Shown piece after piece: positions 7,310 to 17,379 of a DNA stretch of 64,000 bases. The stretch comes from Sinomonas albida (GTDB lineage Bacteria; Actinomycetota; Actinomycetes; Actinomycetales; Micrococcaceae), in contig NZ_SWDW01000002.1 in NCBI RefSeq assembly GCF_004919045.1, forward strand, positions 124,001 to 188,000, read 5' to 3'. Position 1 is the first letter of the stretch. Each line of letters starts with the position of its first letter. Made by a program: the position numbers and the translations under genes. The notes under the pieces are model-generated. The model did not search any database, was not told the origin of the DNA, and saw nothing but the letters and a program-made list of their open reading frames with translations.

Positions 7310-8440
7310 GTGCGAGTTCTGGCAGCCATGAGTGGGGGAGTGGATTCGGCCGTCGCCGCGGCCCGCGCCGTCGAGGCGGGGCACGACGTGGTCGGGGTCC
7401 ACCTTGCGCTCTCGCGCATGCCCGGGACCCTGCGGACCGGAAGCCGGGGCTGCTGCACGATCGAGGACTCGAACGATGCGTGGCGCGCGTGCGACAAGCT
7501 CGGCATCCCGTTCTACGTATGGGACTTCTCGGAGCGCTTCAAGGCGGACGTCGTGGACGACTTCGTCGCGGAGTACGCCGCGGGCCGCACGCCGAACCCC
7601 TGCATGCGCTGCAACGAGCGCATCAAGTTCGCGGCGCTTCTCGAGAAGGCGCTCGCCCTGGGCTTCGACGCCGTGTGCACGGGCCACTACGCCAAGATCA
7701 TCCGCGATCCGGCCGGCAATCCGGAGCTGCACCGCGCCGCCGACTGGGCCAAGGACCAGTCGTACGTGCTCGGGGTCCTGACGCACGAGCAACTTGAGCA
7801 CTGCCTGTTCCCGCTCGCGGACACGCCCTCCAAGGCGGAGGTCCGCGCCGAGGCGGAGCGCCGGGGGCTTTCCGTGGCGAAGAAGCCGGACAGCCACGAC
7901 ATCTGCTTCATCTCCGACGGCGACACCCGTGGCTGGCTCGCGGACAAGATCGAGCTGACGCCGGGCGACGTCGTCGACGAGACCGGCCAGAAGGTCGGGG
8001 AGCACGGTGGCGCGAATGCCTTCACGGTCGGCCAGCGTCGCGGACTGCGGCTCGGCCGGCCGGCCGCGGACGGCAAGCCGCGCTTCGTGCTCGAGGTCCG
8101 GCCCAAGGACAACACGGTCGTCGTCGGACCCGAGCGGCTCCTCGCGGTCGACGAGATCCGGGGGATCCGCCTCTCATGGGCCGGGGTTCCGCTGCCCGAG
8201 GCCGCCGCCGGGGAGGAGTTTGCCTGCACGGCGCAGGTGCGTGCCCACGGGGATGCGCTCCCGGCCCGGGCCCGCGTGGTCGGGGATGCCTCGGCGCACG
8301 ATGCCGAACTCCTCGTGACGCTCGACGCCCCGCTTCGCGGCGTCGCACCCGGGCAGACCGTGGTCCTGTACCGCGGGAGCCGGGTCCTGGGGCAGGCGAC
8401 GATCGACGTCGCCCGCTCCCTCGCCCGCCCCGGCGTCTGA
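7310..8440 (+). CDS. mnmA: tRNA 2-thiouridylase MnmA
   Basis: A 376-residue ATP-pyrophosphatase that adenylates and thiolates uridine 34 of the Lys, Glu and Gln tRNAs. The PP-loop SGGVDS is at residues 8-13. The two redox-active cysteines are seen: Cys98 in NPCMRCN and Cys199 in [11 protein letters not shown]. The C-terminal beta-barrel region follows ([10 protein letters not shown] and the [14 protein letters not shown] segment). The GTG start is placed by homology and by a -10 box six bases upstream, implying a leaderless message. Sulfur would come from the cysteine desulfurase encoded at 4676-5893. After the stop there are 379 bases without a gene. Confidence 0.95.
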   Translation: MRVLAAMSGGVDSAVAAARAVEAGHDVVGVHLALSRMPGTLRTGSRGCCTIEDSNDAWRACDKLGIPFYVWDFSERFKADVVDDFVAEYAAGRTPNPCMRCNERIKFAALLEKALALGFDAVCTGHYAKIIRDPAGNPELHRAADWAKDQSYVLGVLTHEQLEHCLFPLADTPSKAEVRAEAERRGLSVAKKPDSHDICFISDGDTRGWLADKIELTPGDVVDETGQKVGEHGGANAFTVGQRRGLRLGRPAADGKPRFVLEVRPKDNTVVVGPERLLAVDEIRGIRLSWAGVPLPEAAAGEEFACTAQVRAHGDALPARARVVGDASAHDAELLVTLDAPLRGVAPGQTVVLYRGSRVLGQATIDVARSLARPGV

Positions 8441-8819
8441 ACCTCGAGGATCACCCCGTACGACGGCGGAGGGCGGGTTGCGCCGTCGGCGCGCCGTGAG
8501 CGCTGGGCGAGTCCCGCCGTCGTTCGCGCGCTGAGGATCCGCCCGCTCGGGCTCGGGCTCGGGGAGTCGCGCCGTCGTTCGCTGTCCCGCCGTCGTTCGC
8601 TGTCCCGCCGTTCTGAGCGCCCGTTGGCATCGTCCCGCACGGTGTTGCCATGTTCCTGACCCTATTTATGCCGCGGAATGTCAACGTTTAGTTTCAATCT
8701 CCTCAAGCGAGGCTTTCAGACCTACTGAATCGTGATTGAATGCTGTGTGCACTCGGGCTGTGCGTTGAGTCACATCAGGCGCCCACCCAGAACTCGAACA
8801 GAGACAGAGGTCATCCCCC
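8441..8819. other. intergenic region before the peptide ABC operon
   Basis: A 379-bp gap. The first part is GC-rich and contains an 18-bp tandem repeat (8570-8612). From about 8655 the base composition becomes clearly AT-richer (runs such as TTTATG and GTTTAGTTTC), as expected for the promoter and leader of the importer operon. I see no convincing -35/-10 pair and no gene. Confidence 0.6.
8570..8612. repeat. 18-bp tandem repeat
   Basis: Two identical 18-bp copies (8570-8587 and 8588-8605) beginning CGCCGTCGTTCG, followed by a seven-base partial third copy; a related CGCCGTCGTTCG occurs once more at about 8516. Confidence 0.85.
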
Positions 8820-10451
8820 ATGGCAAACAAGTCAGCCGTGCGGAGTGCGATCGCGCTCCTCGGCATCTCGGCGCTTGCGCTGACGGCGTGCACCGGCCCG
8901 TCCGGCGGCGGCTCAGCGCAGAGCGGCTCCGCAGGCGGCGGTCCGATCACCGTCGGCACGACGGACAAGGTGACGTTCCTGGATCCCGCGGGCTCCTACG
9001 ACAACGGCTCCTTCATGGTCATGAACCAGATCTACCCGTTCGTCCTGAACTCGAAGCCCGGCAGCGCTGATCCGCAGCCGGACATCGCGACGTCGGCCTC
9101 GTTCACGTCCCCCACGGACTACACGGTCAAGCTCAAGAGCGGCCTCAAGTGGGCCAACGGCGACACGCTTGACTCGGCGGACGTGAAGTTCTCCTTCGAT
9201 CGCCAGCTTAAGATCAACGACCCGAACGGCCCTGCATCGCTGCTCGACAACCTCAAGAGCGTCGATGCTCCGGACGCCTCCACCGTGGTGTTCCACCTCA
9301 AGCAGGGCAACGACCAGACGTTCCCGCAGGTGCTGACCAGCCCGGCCGGCCCGATCGTGGACCACAACGTGTTCCCCGCCGACAAGGTGATGAACGATGA
9401 CGACATCATCTCCAAGAAGGCGTTCGCGGGTCAGTACACGATCTCGACATACCAGAAGAACCAGCTCGTCTCCTTCAAGGCCAACCCCGACTACCAGGGC
9501 GTCCTCGGCAAGCCGGCCACGGACACGGTCAACCTCAAGTACTACGCCAACTCGAACAACCTCAAGCTGGACGTCCAGCAGAGCAACATCGACGTGGCGT
9601 GGCGCTCGCTGACCGCGACCGACGTCGACAGCCTCGCGAAGGATTCGAAGGTCAAGGTCCTCAAGGGCCCGGGTGGCGAGATCCGCTACATCACGTACAA
9701 CCTCGACACCATGCCGTACGGTGCGAAGGCGCCCAACGCGGACCCGGCCAAGGCGCTCGCCGTGCGCCAGGCCATGGCCAACCTCGTGGACCGCGACGCG
9801 ATCGCGCAGCAGGTCTACAAGGGCACGTACACCCCGCTGTACTCCTACGTTCCCAACGGCTTCCCGGGCGCGACCACGCCGCTCAAGTCGATGTACGGGG
9901 ACGGCAGCGGCAAGCCCAGCGCCGACAAGGCGAAGCAGGCCCTCTCGGCCGCGGGCGTCCAGACCCCGGTGAGCATCAACCTGCAGTACAACCCGGATCA
10001 CTACGGCCCGTCCTCGGGTGACGAGTACGCCATGGTGAAGCAGCAGCTCGAGGCCTCGGGCCTGTTCAAGGTCAACCTGCAGTCCACCGAGTGGGTCACC
10101 TACTCGAAGGACCGGACCAAGGACGTCTACCCGATGTACCAGCTCGGATGGTTCCCGGACTTCTCCGACCCGGACAACTACCTGACGCCGTTCTTCACCG
10201 CGAACAGCTTCCTCAAGAACCACTACTCGAACTCGACGGTGGCAGACCTGATCGGCAAGGAAGCGACGAACCCGGACAAGTCCTCGCGTGAGCAGCAGCT
10301 CGGCCAGGTCCAGGACGCGGTGGCGAAGGACCTCCCGACGCTCCCGCTGCTCCAGGGCGCACAGATCGCGGTTGTCGGGACGAGCGTCAAGGGCGTCGAC
10401 ACGACCCTCGATCCGTCCTTCAAGTTCCGCCTCGGCGTGATCAGCAAGTAG
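8820..10451 (+). CDS. ABC transporter substrate-binding lipoprotein, peptide/nickel family 5
   Basis: A 543-residue extracellular solute-binding protein of the DppA/OppA type. The signal peptide ends in the lipobox LTAC with lipidated Cys24. Typical family features follow: GTTDKVTFLDPAGSYD at the start of the mature protein, LKSGLKWANGDTLDSADVKFSFDR, and VRQAMANLVDRDAIAQQVYKG in the middle. It should capture an oligopeptide, dipeptide or similar ligand outside the membrane. A weak GAGG lies nine bases before the ATG. It is the first gene of a four-gene operon; the 95-bp gap to the permease is the largest in the operon, which often accompanies higher expression of the binding protein. Confidence 0.92.
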   Translation: MANKSAVRSAIALLGISALALTACTGPSGGGSAQSGSAGGGPITVGTTDKVTFLDPAGSYDNGSFMVMNQIYPFVLNSKPGSADPQPDIATSASFTSPTDYTVKLKSGLKWANGDTLDSADVKFSFDRQLKINDPNGPASLLDNLKSVDAPDASTVVFHLKQGNDQTFPQVLTSPAGPIVDHNVFPADKVMNDDDIISKKAFAGQYTISTYQKNQLVSFKANPDYQGVLGKPATDTVNLKYYANSNNLKLDVQQSNIDVAWRSLTATDVDSLAKDSKVKVLKGPGGEIRYITYNLDTMPYGAKAPNADPAKALAVRQAMANLVDRDAIAQQVYKGTYTPLYSYVPNGFPGATTPLKSMYGDGSGKPSADKAKQALSAAGVQTPVSINLQYNPDHYGPSSGDEYAMVKQQLEASGLFKVNLQSTEWVTYSKDRTKDVYPMYQLGWFPDFSDPDNYLTPFFTANSFLKNHYSNSTVADLIGKEATNPDKSSREQQLGQVQDAVAKDLPTLPLLQGAQIAVVGTSVKGVDTTLDPSFKFRLGVISK

Positions 10452-10546
10452 CCGAAGCGAGCAACAGCCGCAAAAGCACCACCTAGCAAGTGCAGCGGCG
10501 GGATGCTACCGCGTCCCGCCGCTGCCGTGCGGAGGAACCACCCCCA

Positions 10547-11641
10547 ATGACTGCACTGACCGAAACACCCCCAGAGGCCGCGGGCGTACCAACCCCCGCT
10601 GCTTTGAAGCGCAAGACGGGCGGGGGGCTCGCGACCTATCTCGTGATCCGCTTCCTCCTGATCTTCCCGACAATCCTCATCCTCGTCACGATGGTCTTCT
10701 TCCTCATGAGGATCACCGGTGACCCCATCACGGCCGCGCTCGGCGGCCGTCTCCCGGCCGACCAGCTCGCCGAGAGAATCCACGAGGCCGGCTACGATCG
10801 GCCCATCCTGATCCAGTACTTCGAATACCTCGGCCAGGTCTTCACGGGGAACTTCGGCCGCACCATCTCGGACAACCGTGCCGTGACCGAGATGCTCGCG
10901 ACGTTCGGCACCGCGACGCTCGAGCTCGCGGTCAACTCGCTCATCGTCGCGTTCCTCGTCGGCATCCCCCTCGGCATGATCGCTGCGCACCGCCGCGACA
11001 AGACTGCGGACGCGGGCCTGCGCATCTTCGCGATCCTGAGCTATGCGACGCCTGTCTTCTTCGCGGGCCTCCTGCTCAAGCTCATCTTCTCGGTGTGGCT
11101 CGGCTGGCTGCCCGTCGCGGGGCGCGCGTCCACGACGACCGAGATCTCCCTCACGGGCCTCGGGGCGCCGACCGGGATCTACTGGCTCGACGCGCTCCGG
11201 AGCGGTAACCTCGCCGCGTTCTGGGACGTCGAGGCCCACGCGATCCTGCCGGCCATCACGCTCGGCCTGCTCACGGCCGGCGTGTTCCTGCGCCTCGTCC
11301 GGACCAACCTCATCGGCACGCTCGGCAAGGACTACGTCGAAGCCGGGCGTTCGCGCGGCGTGAGCGAGTTCCGGCTCGTGACCCGCCACGCCTACAAGCC
11401 CGCCCTCATCCCGATCATCACGGTCATGGGCCTGCAGATCGCGCTTCTTCTGGGAGGCGCAGTCCTCACCGAGACCACGTTCGAGTGGAAGGGTCTCGGC
11501 TTCCAGCTCGCCCAGTACCTCACGGCCCGCGACTTCGTCGCCGTGCAGGGCATCGTCGTGCTGCTCGCCGTGATCGTGGCCGTGACCAACTTCATCGTGG
11601 ACGTCATCGCCGCGCTGATCGACCCGAGGGTGAGGTACTGA
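10547..11641 (+). CDS. ABC transporter permease, DppB-like
   Basis: A 364-residue inner-membrane permease of the peptide/nickel importer family. After a hydrophilic N-terminus of about 30 residues there is a first helix (FLLIFPTILILVTMVFFLM), the periplasmic segment with DPITAALGG, and the coupling EAA motif near the C-terminus (KDYVEAGRSRGVSEFRL). The ATG at 10547 is preceded by GGAGGA; an ATG-less extension upstream to 10490 is unlike the family. The stop TGA overlaps the next ATG by one base. It should pair with the following permease to form the channel. Confidence 0.92.
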   Translation: MTALTETPPEAAGVPTPAALKRKTGGGLATYLVIRFLLIFPTILILVTMVFFLMRITGDPITAALGGRLPADQLAERIHEAGYDRPILIQYFEYLGQVFTGNFGRTISDNRAVTEMLATFGTATLELAVNSLIVAFLVGIPLGMIAAHRRDKTADAGLRIFAILSYATPVFFAGLLLKLIFSVWLGWLPVAGRASTTTEISLTGLGAPTGIYWLDALRSGNLAAFWDVEAHAILPAITLGLLTAGVFLRLVRTNLIGTLGKDYVEAGRSRGVSEFRLVTRHAYKPALIPIITVMGLQIALLLGGAVLTETTFEWKGLGFQLAQYLTARDFVAVQGIVVLLAVIVAVTNFIVDVIAALIDPRVRY

Positions 11642-12732
11642 TGAGCACCCAGACTGTCCCACAGATTGAGCGCCGCGAGCCCCTGTGGGTTCGCCTCCCT
11701 GTGCTCTCCCACGTCCTGAACAGCGTGGGCATCCAGCGGACCATGCTTGTCACGGGTCTGATCCTGACAGGCATCTTCGTGCTGCTCGCGATCTTCGCCC
11801 CGCTCATCGCGCCGTTCGGCTTCTCGCAGATCTCTGACTCGAGCGGCGACTTCCCGACCCAGGAACCGCCGAGTGCGAAGCACATCTGGGGGACCACGGT
11901 CGGCGGCTTCGACGTGTTCTCCCGCGTCGTGTGGGGCGCCCAGACCGCCATCCTCGTGATCGTCGTCGCCGTCGCGCTCTCGATCTTCGCGGGTGTGGCC
12001 CTCGGCCTCGCTTCGGGGTACATCGGCGGCTGGCTCGACCGCATCCTCGTGGTCGTCGCGGACGCGGTGTACGCGTTCCCGTCCCTCCTCGTCGCGATCG
12101 TCATGTCGATCGTCATCAGCCACGGCCAGTCGAGCCTATGGGGCGGCATCCTCGCGGCAGCGATCTCGATCACGGTGGTGTTCATCCCGCAGTACTTCCG
12201 CGTGGTGCGCGCCGAGGCGATCCGCCTCAAGGCGGAGCCGTTCGTCGAGTCCGCGAAGGTCATCGGCGCCTCGAGCTGGCGGATCATGGCGCGGCACATC
12301 TTCCGCAACGCGACGCGCAGCATCCCGCTCATCTTCACGCTCAACGCCTCCGAGGCCATCCTGACCCTCGCGGGGCTCGGCTTCCTCGGTTTCGGCATCG
12401 AGCCGACGAGCGCATCGGAGTGGGGCTTCGACCTCAACAAGGCCCTGAGCGACGTCACCGCGGGCATCTGGTGGACGGGCGTCTTCCCGGGCATCGCGAT
12501 CGTGCTGACCGTCCTCGGGCTCACGCTCGTGGGCGAGAGCATGAACGACCTCTCGGATTCGCGCCTCCGTGCGCGCGGACGCAAGCGGACGACGGCGGCC
12601 GGCGCCAAGGGCGCGAAGCCCTCGCCCGGGGCTTCGGCGGGCGAGGCAGCCGGTCACGCGAAGAGCACTGAGGCTGGCCCGGAAGCCGGCCCGGCGGCCG
12701 GCTCGACCGGCCATGAAGGAGGCCAGGCATGA
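11641..12732 (+). CDS. ABC transporter permease, DppC-like
   Basis: A 363-residue second permease. The ATG overlaps the previous stop by one base (TGATG). It has the typical DppC N-terminal helix (MLVTGLILTGIFVLLAIFAPLIAPFG), then the GTTVGGFDVFSRVVWGAQ segment, and the EAA loop (VESAKVIGASSWRIMARHI). The last 50 residues are an unusual hydrophilic Ala/Gly/Lys-rich tail not needed for the family fold. Its stop overlaps the ATG of the ATPase gene (ATGA), so all three membrane-complex genes are coupled. Confidence 0.92.
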   Translation: MSTQTVPQIERREPLWVRLPVLSHVLNSVGIQRTMLVTGLILTGIFVLLAIFAPLIAPFGFSQISDSSGDFPTQEPPSAKHIWGTTVGGFDVFSRVVWGAQTAILVIVVAVALSIFAGVALGLASGYIGGWLDRILVVVADAVYAFPSLLVAIVMSIVISHGQSSLWGGILAAAISITVVFIPQYFRVVRAEAIRLKAEPFVESAKVIGASSWRIMARHIFRNATRSIPLIFTLNASEAILTLAGLGFLGFGIEPTSASEWGFDLNKALSDVTAGIWWTGVFPGIAIVLTVLGLTLVGESMNDLSDSRLRARGRKRTTAAGAKGAKPSPGASAGEAAGHAKSTEAGPEAGPAAGSTGHEGGQA

Positions 12733-14432
12733 GCGAGCAGCTCGACGTGCGGCCCGCGGGCCCCGCGGAGACCGTACTGGACATCGACCGTCTCGCGGTC
12801 TCGTTCGCGACGGATGCCGGCGAGGTGAGGGCCGTCCGCGGCGTGAGCCTCGACGTCAAGGCAGGCGAGGTCGTCGCCGTCGTCGGTGAATCCGGCTCCG
12901 GCAAGACGGTGACCGCCAAGACGATCCTCGGCCTGCTGCCGGAGACGGCCACGAGCTCGGGCGCCGTCGTCATCAACGGGCAGAACGTTGTCTCGATCTC
13001 GGCGTCCAAGCTGCGCGAGCTGCGGGGCCGCGATGTCGCCATGGTGTTCCAGGAACCGTCCACGGCACTCAACCCGGTCTTCACGGTGGGGTGGCAGATC
13101 GCCGAGGGCATCCGGGCGCACCGCGGCCGGGACGGCCACAAGGTGTCGCGGAAGGAGGCCCGCGAGCGTGCCATCGAGGCGCTCAAGAAGGTCGGCATCC
13201 CCGACCCGGAGAAGCGCGTCGACTACTACCCGCACCAGTTCTCGGGTGGCCAGAAGCAGCGTGTGGTCATTGCGGCCGCGCTCGCGCTCGATCCCGAGCT
13301 CATCGTCGCCGACGAGCCGACCACGGCCCTCGACGTCACGGTGCAGGCGGAGATCCTTGAGCTCCTGCGCGACCTGCGCGACCTGTACGGGACCTCGATC
13401 GTGCTCATCACCCACAACATGGGCGTGGTCGCGGACCTCGCTGACCGCGTCGTGGTCATGTACCAGGGCGAGGTCGTCGAGGAGGCGCCGGTCAGGACGC
13501 TGTTCGCCGAGCCGCGCGAGGACTACACGCGCCGACTGCTCGCGGCCGTTCCGCACCTGGGACGCGACTCGGCCTCGGAAGGCGCGACTGAGCGCCTCCG
13601 GCAGGGCGGCGAGGTGCTCGTCGAGGCGAAGGACCTCGAGATCGTCTACCCGGGGCGCTTGGGCTCGCCGGCCTTCCGGGCCGTCGACGGCGTCTCGCTC
13701 ACCGTGTCTGCGGGCGAGGTCTTCGGCCTCGTCGGCGAATCGGGGTCGGGCAAGACGACGATCGGCCGCGCGATTGCAGGCCTCAACCGGGCCACGGGTG
13801 GAAGCCTCAAGGTCCTCGGGCATGAGATGGTCGGCTTCCGCGAGCGGGGGTTCCGTCCGCTGCGCAAGGAGATCGGCTTTGTGTTCCAGGACCCGGCGGC
13901 GTCCTTCAACCCGCAGCTGACCATCGGCGAGTGCGTGGCCGAACCGCTCGTGGTGCATCTGAACCTCGAGCCGGCACAGATCCGCCGGCGAGTGGGCGAG
14001 CTGCTCGAGTCGGTGCAGCTCCCGGCGACGTACGCGTCGCGCTACCCGCACGAGCTCTCCGGCGGCCAGCGTCAGCGTGCCTCGCTTGCGCGCGCCCTCG
14101 CGCTCGAGCCGCGCCTTCTCGTGGCCGACGAGCCCACCTCCGCCCTCGACGTCTCCGTCCAGGCGAAGGTGCTCGAGCTGTTCCGAGAGATCCAGGAGGA
14201 GCTGGGCTTCGCGGCGCTCTTCATCAGCCACGACCTCGCGGTGGTCGACCAGCTCAGCCACTGGGTCGGAGTGCTGTACAAGGGCAAGCTCGTCGAGCAG
14301 GGAATCGGCAGCCGCGTCATGAGCGCGCCGAAGGACGAGTACACGAAGCGGCTCATCGCGTCGCTTCCGGTTCCGGATCCGGTCGAGCAGGCCGAGCGCC
14401 GGAAGGCGCACCGGGCGCTTCTGGGCAGCTGA
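12729..14432 (+). CDS. ABC transporter ATPase with two fused nucleotide-binding domains (DppD-DppF type)
   Basis: A single 567-residue chain with two complete ABC modules. The first has Walker A GESGSGKT at 53-60 and signature FSGGQKQR at about 171; the second has Walker A GESGSGKT at about 335-342 and signature LSGGQRQR near 442. Both have Walker B followed by the usual ADEPTTALD or ADEPTSALD. Such fusions replace separate DppD and DppF subunits and energise peptide import. The ATG overlaps the permease stop. A strong intrinsic terminator follows 30 bases after the stop and closes the operon. Confidence 0.93.
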   Translation: MSEQLDVRPAGPAETVLDIDRLAVSFATDAGEVRAVRGVSLDVKAGEVVAVVGESGSGKTVTAKTILGLLPETATSSGAVVINGQNVVSISASKLRELRGRDVAMVFQEPSTALNPVFTVGWQIAEGIRAHRGRDGHKVSRKEARERAIEALKKVGIPDPEKRVDYYPHQFSGGQKQRVVIAAALALDPELIVADEPTTALDVTVQAEILELLRDLRDLYGTSIVLITHNMGVVADLADRVVVMYQGEVVEEAPVRTLFAEPREDYTRRLLAAVPHLGRDSASEGATERLRQGGEVLVEAKDLEIVYPGRLGSPAFRAVDGVSLTVSAGEVFGLVGESGSGKTTIGRAIAGLNRATGGSLKVLGHEMVGFRERGFRPLRKEIGFVFQDPAASFNPQLTIGECVAEPLVVHLNLEPAQIRRRVGELLESVQLPATYASRYPHELSGGQRQRASLARALALEPRLLVADEPTSALDVSVQAKVLELFREIQEELGFAALFISHDLAVVDQLSHWVGVLYKGKLVEQGIGSRVMSAPKDEYTKRLIASLPVPDPVEQAERRKAHRALLGS

Positions 14433-14461
14433 GCCCCCGCCGGCAGCGAGCCGGCACCAAT

Positions 14462-14504
14462 CCGAGGACGACGGCGGCAGGTCACCTGCCGCCGTCGTCC
14501 TCGG
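14462..14504 (+). terminator. intrinsic terminator of the peptide ABC operon
   Basis: A perfect 20-bp GC-rich stem (arms 14462-14481 and 14485-14504) with a three-base TCA loop, followed by CTTTTG. This is the strongest hairpin in the window. Confidence 0.9.
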
Positions 14505-14558
14505 CTTTTGTCCGGGCTCGGCGCTTATTTTGTCGGTGGCGGATGCGAGGGTTGGTTC

Positions 14559-16424
14559 ATGGGGGAGAACCTGGGGGAGGAGCCGTCCGACGACGGCGCC
14601 GAAGTCGCCGACGAGGCGATCGGCGGTGCCGGCTCGGCAGCGAGCGCTGCACATGACCCTGTCGCGGTGGCCGCGGATGCCGAGGCCGGTTTTGGCGATG
14701 CTGAGGCCGGGTCCGGGGAGCCCGATTCCGGCGATGCCGAGACTGGTTCCGGCGATGCCGAGGCCGAGTCCGGGGCGGCCGGGTTCCGAGAAGCCGAACC
14801 CGACTCTGGCGATGCCGACGCTGGTTCTGGCCCTGCTGAGGCCGTATCCGAGGCAGCCTCTCCTGGGGCGGTCTTGTTCGAGGCGCGCGCTCAGTTCGCG
14901 GGTGGTCTCGTGGACACGATTCGGGGGCTCGAAGAGGCTGAGGCGCGAATCCATGCGGTCCGGGCTTATGCGGTCTCGCAGTTGTGTGAGTACTTCCGCG
15001 GCGCGGCAAGGGACCCCCTCGAAGCGGCGGAGGCACCATCGCTCGCTGCTGCGGAGGTCGCGGCGGCGCTCAACGTGTCTCAGCGCGCGGGACGAGCCAT
15101 GGTCGACGACGCGTTGGCCCTGGCCGATCCTGCGCTGTCCCCGGTCTTGGAGGCGCTGGGCGCCGGGCGTCTGGATCGCCGACGGGCGCGGGCCGTGGCC
15201 GAACACGCTGCAATTCTGGCCCCCGGGAAGGACGCCGCCTTCGCCGAGGCCGCCGTGCGCATCGCGTGCCCGAAGGACCCAGACAGGGCTCCCTCACCGG
15301 CTGCGCTCGCGCGAAGGTTGCGGCGCTTGGCGGAGGACTTCCACTCCGAGCCGCTGGCTGCCCGGAAGGAACGGGCTGCCTCTTTCCGAAGGGTCGACCT
15401 CGAATCCACACGGGACGGGATGTGCTGGATCTCGGCGTACCTTCCCCTGGAGGCGGGTGCGGCGATCGACGCTCGGCTCGAGGCGCTCGCCCGTGGCCTT
15501 CAGGGCCCAAGGGAGCAGCGGGGCGTGTCTCAACTCCGGGCCGACGTCTTTCGGGACCTGCTCGCCCACGGCACCACGTTCGTCCCTGGCACCACGGTTC
15601 CTGCACCAGAACCGGTGCCAACGGTTCGGGGTGAGGACACTTTCAACGAACGCGCAGGGTTGTCCGCCGACGCCTTGGCCCACGGCTCTGACCATGTCTC
15701 TGGCGACTTCGCCGCCTCTGCGGCCGCGTTCGGGTCCGCTCAGGGGCGGGTGCCGGGGCCCGAGCGCCTGAGCGGAGCCGGATCCGGAGCCAGAGCCGGA
15801 TCCGGAGTGCGGATGGAGGTCGTGGTGACTGTCCCGGCACGGACGCTGACCCGGGAGTCCGAGACCCCCGGCGAGATCCTTGGGTACGGACCACTTGACG
15901 CGGAGGCCGCTCGGGCCTTGGCGGCCGAGGCCGCGACGTGGACCACGATGTTCGTCGACCCGTCAAACGGAGCTCCTCTGGCCGTCGGACGTCGCCGCTA
16001 CACGCCGTCGCTCGCGATTCGGCGCTTCCTGGGGGCCCGCGACCGCACGTGCCGCTTCCCCGGTTGCGACAAACCAGCACCGGCGACGGAGGCGGATCAC
16101 ACCGCGGAATGGCAGCACGGCGGCACTACGGACGCAGCCAATCTCGCCCTCCTGTGCCGCGAACACCACCGCCTCAAGAGCCTCGGCCGTTGGCACGTCA
16201 CTCAGACCGGCACGACCAGCGCCGCCCTTGGCTCCCCGGGCCACCAGCCGAACACTGGCGACCACACCCCGGCAGGAAACCTCAACAGTTCAATCAGGCG
16301 CCGAGCCTCGGGCGAGCCATCGGAGCAAGTCCCGCAGCCAACGGGCGGCGTCCTCCAATGGACCTCACCTACCGGGCGCCACTACACGACCTACCCCGAA
16401 ACCGACGCGCCGCCACCGTTCTGA
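14559..16424 (+). CDS. DUF222/HNH endonuclease domain protein (13E12 family)
   Basis: A 621-residue protein of the actinobacterial 13E12/DUF222 family. The first 100 residues are acidic and repetitive (GDAEAGSG-like units). The DUF222 helical domain occupies the middle (RAMVDDALALADPALSPVLEAL is not quoted in full elsewhere). A C-terminal HNH nuclease motif is intact: RFPGCDK, then EADHTAEWQHGG, NLALLC and EHHRLKS. The family occurs in many copies in actinobacteria; the cellular role is unclear. A TTG at 14508 would start inside the upstream terminator, so the ATG at 14559, preceded by GAGGG, is more likely. Monocistronic. Confidence 0.85.
   Translation: MGENLGEEPSDDGAEVADEAIGGAGSAASAAHDPVAVAADAEAGFGDAEAGSGEPDSGDAETGSGDAEAESGAAGFREAEPDSGDADAGSGPAEAVSEAASPGAVLFEARAQFAGGLVDTIRGLEEAEARIHAVRAYAVSQLCEYFRGAARDPLEAAEAPSLAAAEVAAALNVSQRAGRAMVDDALALADPALSPVLEALGAGRLDRRRARAVAEHAAILAPGKDAAFAEAAVRIACPKDPDRAPSPAALARRLRRLAEDFHSEPLAARKERAASFRRVDLESTRDGMCWISAYLPLEAGAAIDARLEALARGLQGPREQRGVSQLRADVFRDLLAHGTTFVPGTTVPAPEPVPTVRGEDTFNERAGLSADALAHGSDHVSGDFAASAAAFGSAQGRVPGPERLSGAGSGARAGSGVRMEVVVTVPARTLTRESETPGEILGYGPLDAEAARALAAEAATWTTMFVDPSNGAPLAVGRRRYTPSLAIRRFLGARDRTCRFPGCDKPAPATEADHTAEWQHGGTTDAANLALLCREHHRLKSLGRWHVTQTGTTSAALGSPGHQPNTGDHTPAGNLNSSIRRRASGEPSEQVPQPTGGVLQWTSPTGRHYTTYPETDAPPPF
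14681..14843. repeat. degenerate 24-bp coding repeats in the HNH gene
   Basis: The N-terminal coding region is built from degenerate units of about 24 bp based on GGCGATGCCGAGGC, encoding acidic GDAEAGSG-type octapeptides. The units vary in sequence and phase, so they are older than the 18-bp and 17-bp repeats elsewhere. Confidence 0.7.
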
Positions 16425-16502
16425 CGGTCAGTTTTTCGCGCGCCGTGGCGGTCGGTTGCGCTCAACGACTCGGGCCCCGGGCCCATACTGGCGCCCCAAA
16501 GG

Positions 16503-17162
16503 CTACTCGCCGGCCTGAACGATCCGGACGTTGAATTCCGCCGTGCCCAGGGATCCCATGAGCCGCACCCAGAGGGGGAGGTACATCTCGAGCCCTCGAG
16601 CTGCCGTGATTCCGCCGAGGTCCCGGATCCTGTCGCGGCGCCAGCCGAGCGAGACAAGGAGGGCGGCGACGTCGGCCTTGGCATCGTCGTCGTCACCCGC
16701 CAGGAACGTGTCGTGCACGCCGTCGGCAATTCGCTCCGGAGCGACCATGACGGACGCGTTGACCGTATTGAGCGCCTTCACCACCCGCAGCGAGGGAAAC
16801 GCGTGTTGCAGCTGCTCCGCGAGACTCGTCCGATTCGAGACGGACAGGAAGGGCGGAAATCCAGCCGAGAAGTCGAGGGGGTTGGCGACGTCGATGAGCA
16901 CCTTGCCGCCGAGGGCCTCGGCGCCGACGGAGAGCAGAACGTCGAGCGATGCCGTGCCGGAAGTCGCGTTGACCAACAGCTCACCCGCCTCGGCAGCCTC
17001 GGCGAAGTCGGTGGCGTGTGCGTGATGGGCGGCCGCCCACTCGAGGGCCTCGGGCTTCGCCGCATCTCGCGAGCCGATCGTCACGCTGTGTCCGAGCTTC
17101 GTGAACGCGGTGCCGAGCGTCGTCCCGACCGTTCCGCTGCCTAGGATCCCGATCTCCATCAT
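16503..17162 (-). CDS. NADPH-dependent F420 reductase-like (NADP oxidoreductase, F420-dependent family) protein
   Basis: A 219-residue Rossmann-fold protein. The nucleotide motif GILGSGTVGTTLG is at the very N-terminus, followed by a strand ending in TIGSRD; the segments VNATSG and VLIDVANPLDF, and KALNTVNASVM are typical of F420-dependent NADP reductase-like proteins. Whether it uses F420 or only NADP(H) cannot be read from the sequence. The frame stays open to 17429, but the double ATG at 17157-17162 has AGAGAGGG just upstream and begins the Rossmann fold directly. It is divergent from the chorismate mutase gene. Confidence 0.8.
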   Translation of the reverse strand: MMEIGILGSGTVGTTLGTAFTKLGHSVTIGSRDAAKPEALEWAAAHHAHATDFAEAAEAGELLVNATSGTASLDVLLSVGAEALGGKVLIDVANPLDFSAGFPPFLSVSNRTSLAEQLQHAFPSLRVVKALNTVNASVMVAPERIADGVHDTFLAGDDDDAKADVAALLVSLGWRRDRIRDLGGITAARGLEMYLPLWVRLMGSLGTAEFNVRIVQAGE

Positions 17163-17367
17163 GGCCCTCTCTCTCGTAGCGCCGGTCGGCGCCTGGCGTC
17201 TGTGTGGCTGTCTCGTGCGCTCTGCAGGCCACGGAAGTCGCGCGAAGCACCTCGCGGAAGCGAGGCACGTCGGCGGGCGGCCTGCGGACCGTCCACGTGC
17301 CGGCCTTACCCAAGCCGTACATTGCGCGGCCGCGTCGGTCAACGGGCGCCGCCGACAGCGCGGCCCA

Positions 17368-17373
17368 TAGACT
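17368..17373 (+). promoter_or_regulatory. -10 box TAGACT for leaderless chorismate mutase
   Basis: TAGACT is six bases before the ATG at 17380, with no ribosome site in between. Confidence 0.55.
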
Positions 17374-17379
17374 GGGCTC

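Noticed and set aside
12654-15206. An 850-codon minus-strand frame across the importer ATPase and HNH genes
   Set aside because: Low-complexity Arg/Asp-rich translation without domains; both plus-strand genes have clear motifs and a terminator lies within it.
14559-16424. The DUF222/HNH gene as part of a prophage or mobile element
   Set aside because: No integrase, transposase, phage gene or flanking repeat is present; the family is a widespread chromosomal paralogue group in actinobacteria.
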